Shown here: positions 20,546 through 20,914 of the stretch, piece after piece | How the letters are laid out: each line of letters opens with the position of its first letter | How positions within the stretch are numbered: position 1 is the stretch's first letter | From: a virus | Virus record (IMG/VR): IMGVR_UViG_3300022907_000864 | Coordinates: 1 to 20,914 of that record | Length of the DNA: 20,914 nucleotides | Reading direction: 5' to 3' (one strand) | The notes under the pieces: generated by a model | Seen by the model: the letters and a program-made list of their open reading frames with translations, nothing else | The model's database searches: none | Told to the model about the DNA's origin: nothing | Position numbers and translations under genes: made by a program

Positions 20546-20914
20546 ACCATTTTTTGCAAGACCAGTATCTAGCTTTCCACTTCGGGCCGGGAGCCGTGTC
20601 GCACTTATGTCGCGCTCTAAAGCTCTTTCGTCGCGCTGGATCGTCTTTCTTGATTTCCATGTTTGGATCTCCAAAGCGCACGATAACAACCTTACCGCTT
20701 CCATTTTTGGTGTAAACTGCGAACTTTTTTGGCCCATCTGGAGTTCGGAATGGTTTATTTAAGCTCACCTTGCGGCCCTGATATTCTGCGGATTGAGCCT
20801 TTTTCCAAGCCTCTGGATCTGGTCGGTCTTTATCTCCACGTTTTGCTGGCTTATAATCCTTGCCTTCTCTCTCTTTCTTTCTGCGAATATTCTCCCACAA
20901 TCCGGGTCGTTCGG
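20544..20914 (-). CDS. Partial CDS: C-terminal part of a conserved phage protein
   Basis: The frame is open to the right edge, so the gene begins outside the window. Internally a TTG at 20900 could look like a start, but the codons upstream of it continue ERPG before LWENIRRKKE, and PGLWxNI followed by charged K/R/E is a recurrent C-terminal motif in phage proteins, so I treat it as a fragment. Visible: LWENIRRKKEREGKDYKPAK, a GDKDRP linker, then RFGDPNMEI, RRKSFRARHKCD and KARYWSCKKW near the end. I recall this second block from many uncultured phage proteins without a clear function. The gene is real; its role (possibly head-related) is not supported by the sequence alone. Confidence 0.7.
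   Translation of the reverse strand, partial: ERPGLWENIRRKKEREGKDYKPAKRGDKDRPDPEAWKKAQSAEYQGRKVSLNKPFRTPDGPKKFAVYTKNGSGKVVIVRFGDPNMEIKKDDPARRKSFRARHKCDTAPGPKWKARYWSCKKW

Noticed and set aside
20534-20737. An upstream extension of the small membrane-tailed protein to 20737
   Set aside because: The extra residues overlap the preceding gene out of frame and look like low-quality translation; a clear AGGAG supports the ATG at 20533.
20544-20900. A complete gene beginning at TTG 20900
   Set aside because: The frame stays open to the window edge and the codons before the TTG extend a recurrent PGLWxNI motif, so the true start is probably outside the window.
1-20914. tRNA genes, CRISPR arrays, insertion sequences, inteins or introns
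   Set aside because: No cloverleaf-sized gap, spaced repeats, transposase motifs or splicing-domain insertions were seen; the RNR, helicase and RecA read without interruption.

Overview
The window looks like a stretch of a tailed double-stranded DNA bacteriophage genome, probably a fairly large one distantly like the T4 group. The signs are: every supported gene lies on the minus strand; genes are packed with 1-44 nt overlaps (many ATGA or TAATG junctions); and the gene set is typical of phages (DnaB-type helicase, RecA/UvsX-type recombinase, PhoH, dUTPase, monomeric class II ribonucleotide reductase, a minimal sigma factor), surrounded by short proteins of unknown function. No ribosomal, tRNA, CRISPR or insertion-sequence features were found. 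The host cannot be named. A lipoprotein and several single-pass membrane proteins would suit a diderm host, but this is weak evidence. No non-coding stretch exceeds 100 nt; the largest are 12639-12711 and 13381-13467.

Transcription runs from high to low coordinates. 20914-20237: the C-terminal part of a gene that enters from the right edge, then a small membrane-tailed protein. 20221-15458: a six-gene sugar and surface-modification cassette (putative glycosyltransferase-like protein, GT-B glycosyltransferase, PAPS-type sulfotransferase, DxD glycosyltransferase, TagD-like cytidylyltransferase, GT4-type glycosyltransferase). 15465-13468: four small unknown proteins and a phage sigma factor. 13380-12712: a cysteine-free, small-residue-rich, structural-looking protein with its own leader, followed by a strong intrinsic terminator (12653-12685).

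12638-9231: an envelope or lysis-like block holding a membrane-anchored PAS protein, a two-helix holin-like protein, a papain-family cysteine protease, a lipoprotein with a DnaJ-like cysteine cluster, and four more small proteins, of which three are membrane proteins. 9196-5739: nucleotide supply (class II RNR, dUTPase) and PhoH. 5739-1: an FmdB-type zinc ribbon, unknown small genes, RecA, a PD-(D/E)XK-like nuclease, a helical protein that may be a recombination accessory factor, a zinc ribbon protein, the DnaB-like helicase, and the start of one more gene.

Taken together, the left half makes dNTPs and replicates and recombines DNA, the middle holds late and host-exit functions, and the right half appears to build or decorate a glycan. 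The least ordinary parts are the glycan cassette with its sulfotransferase and the papain/PAS/lipoprotein/holin-like block. Both are candidates for undescribed phage systems. All functions were inferred by reading motifs; no database search was run.
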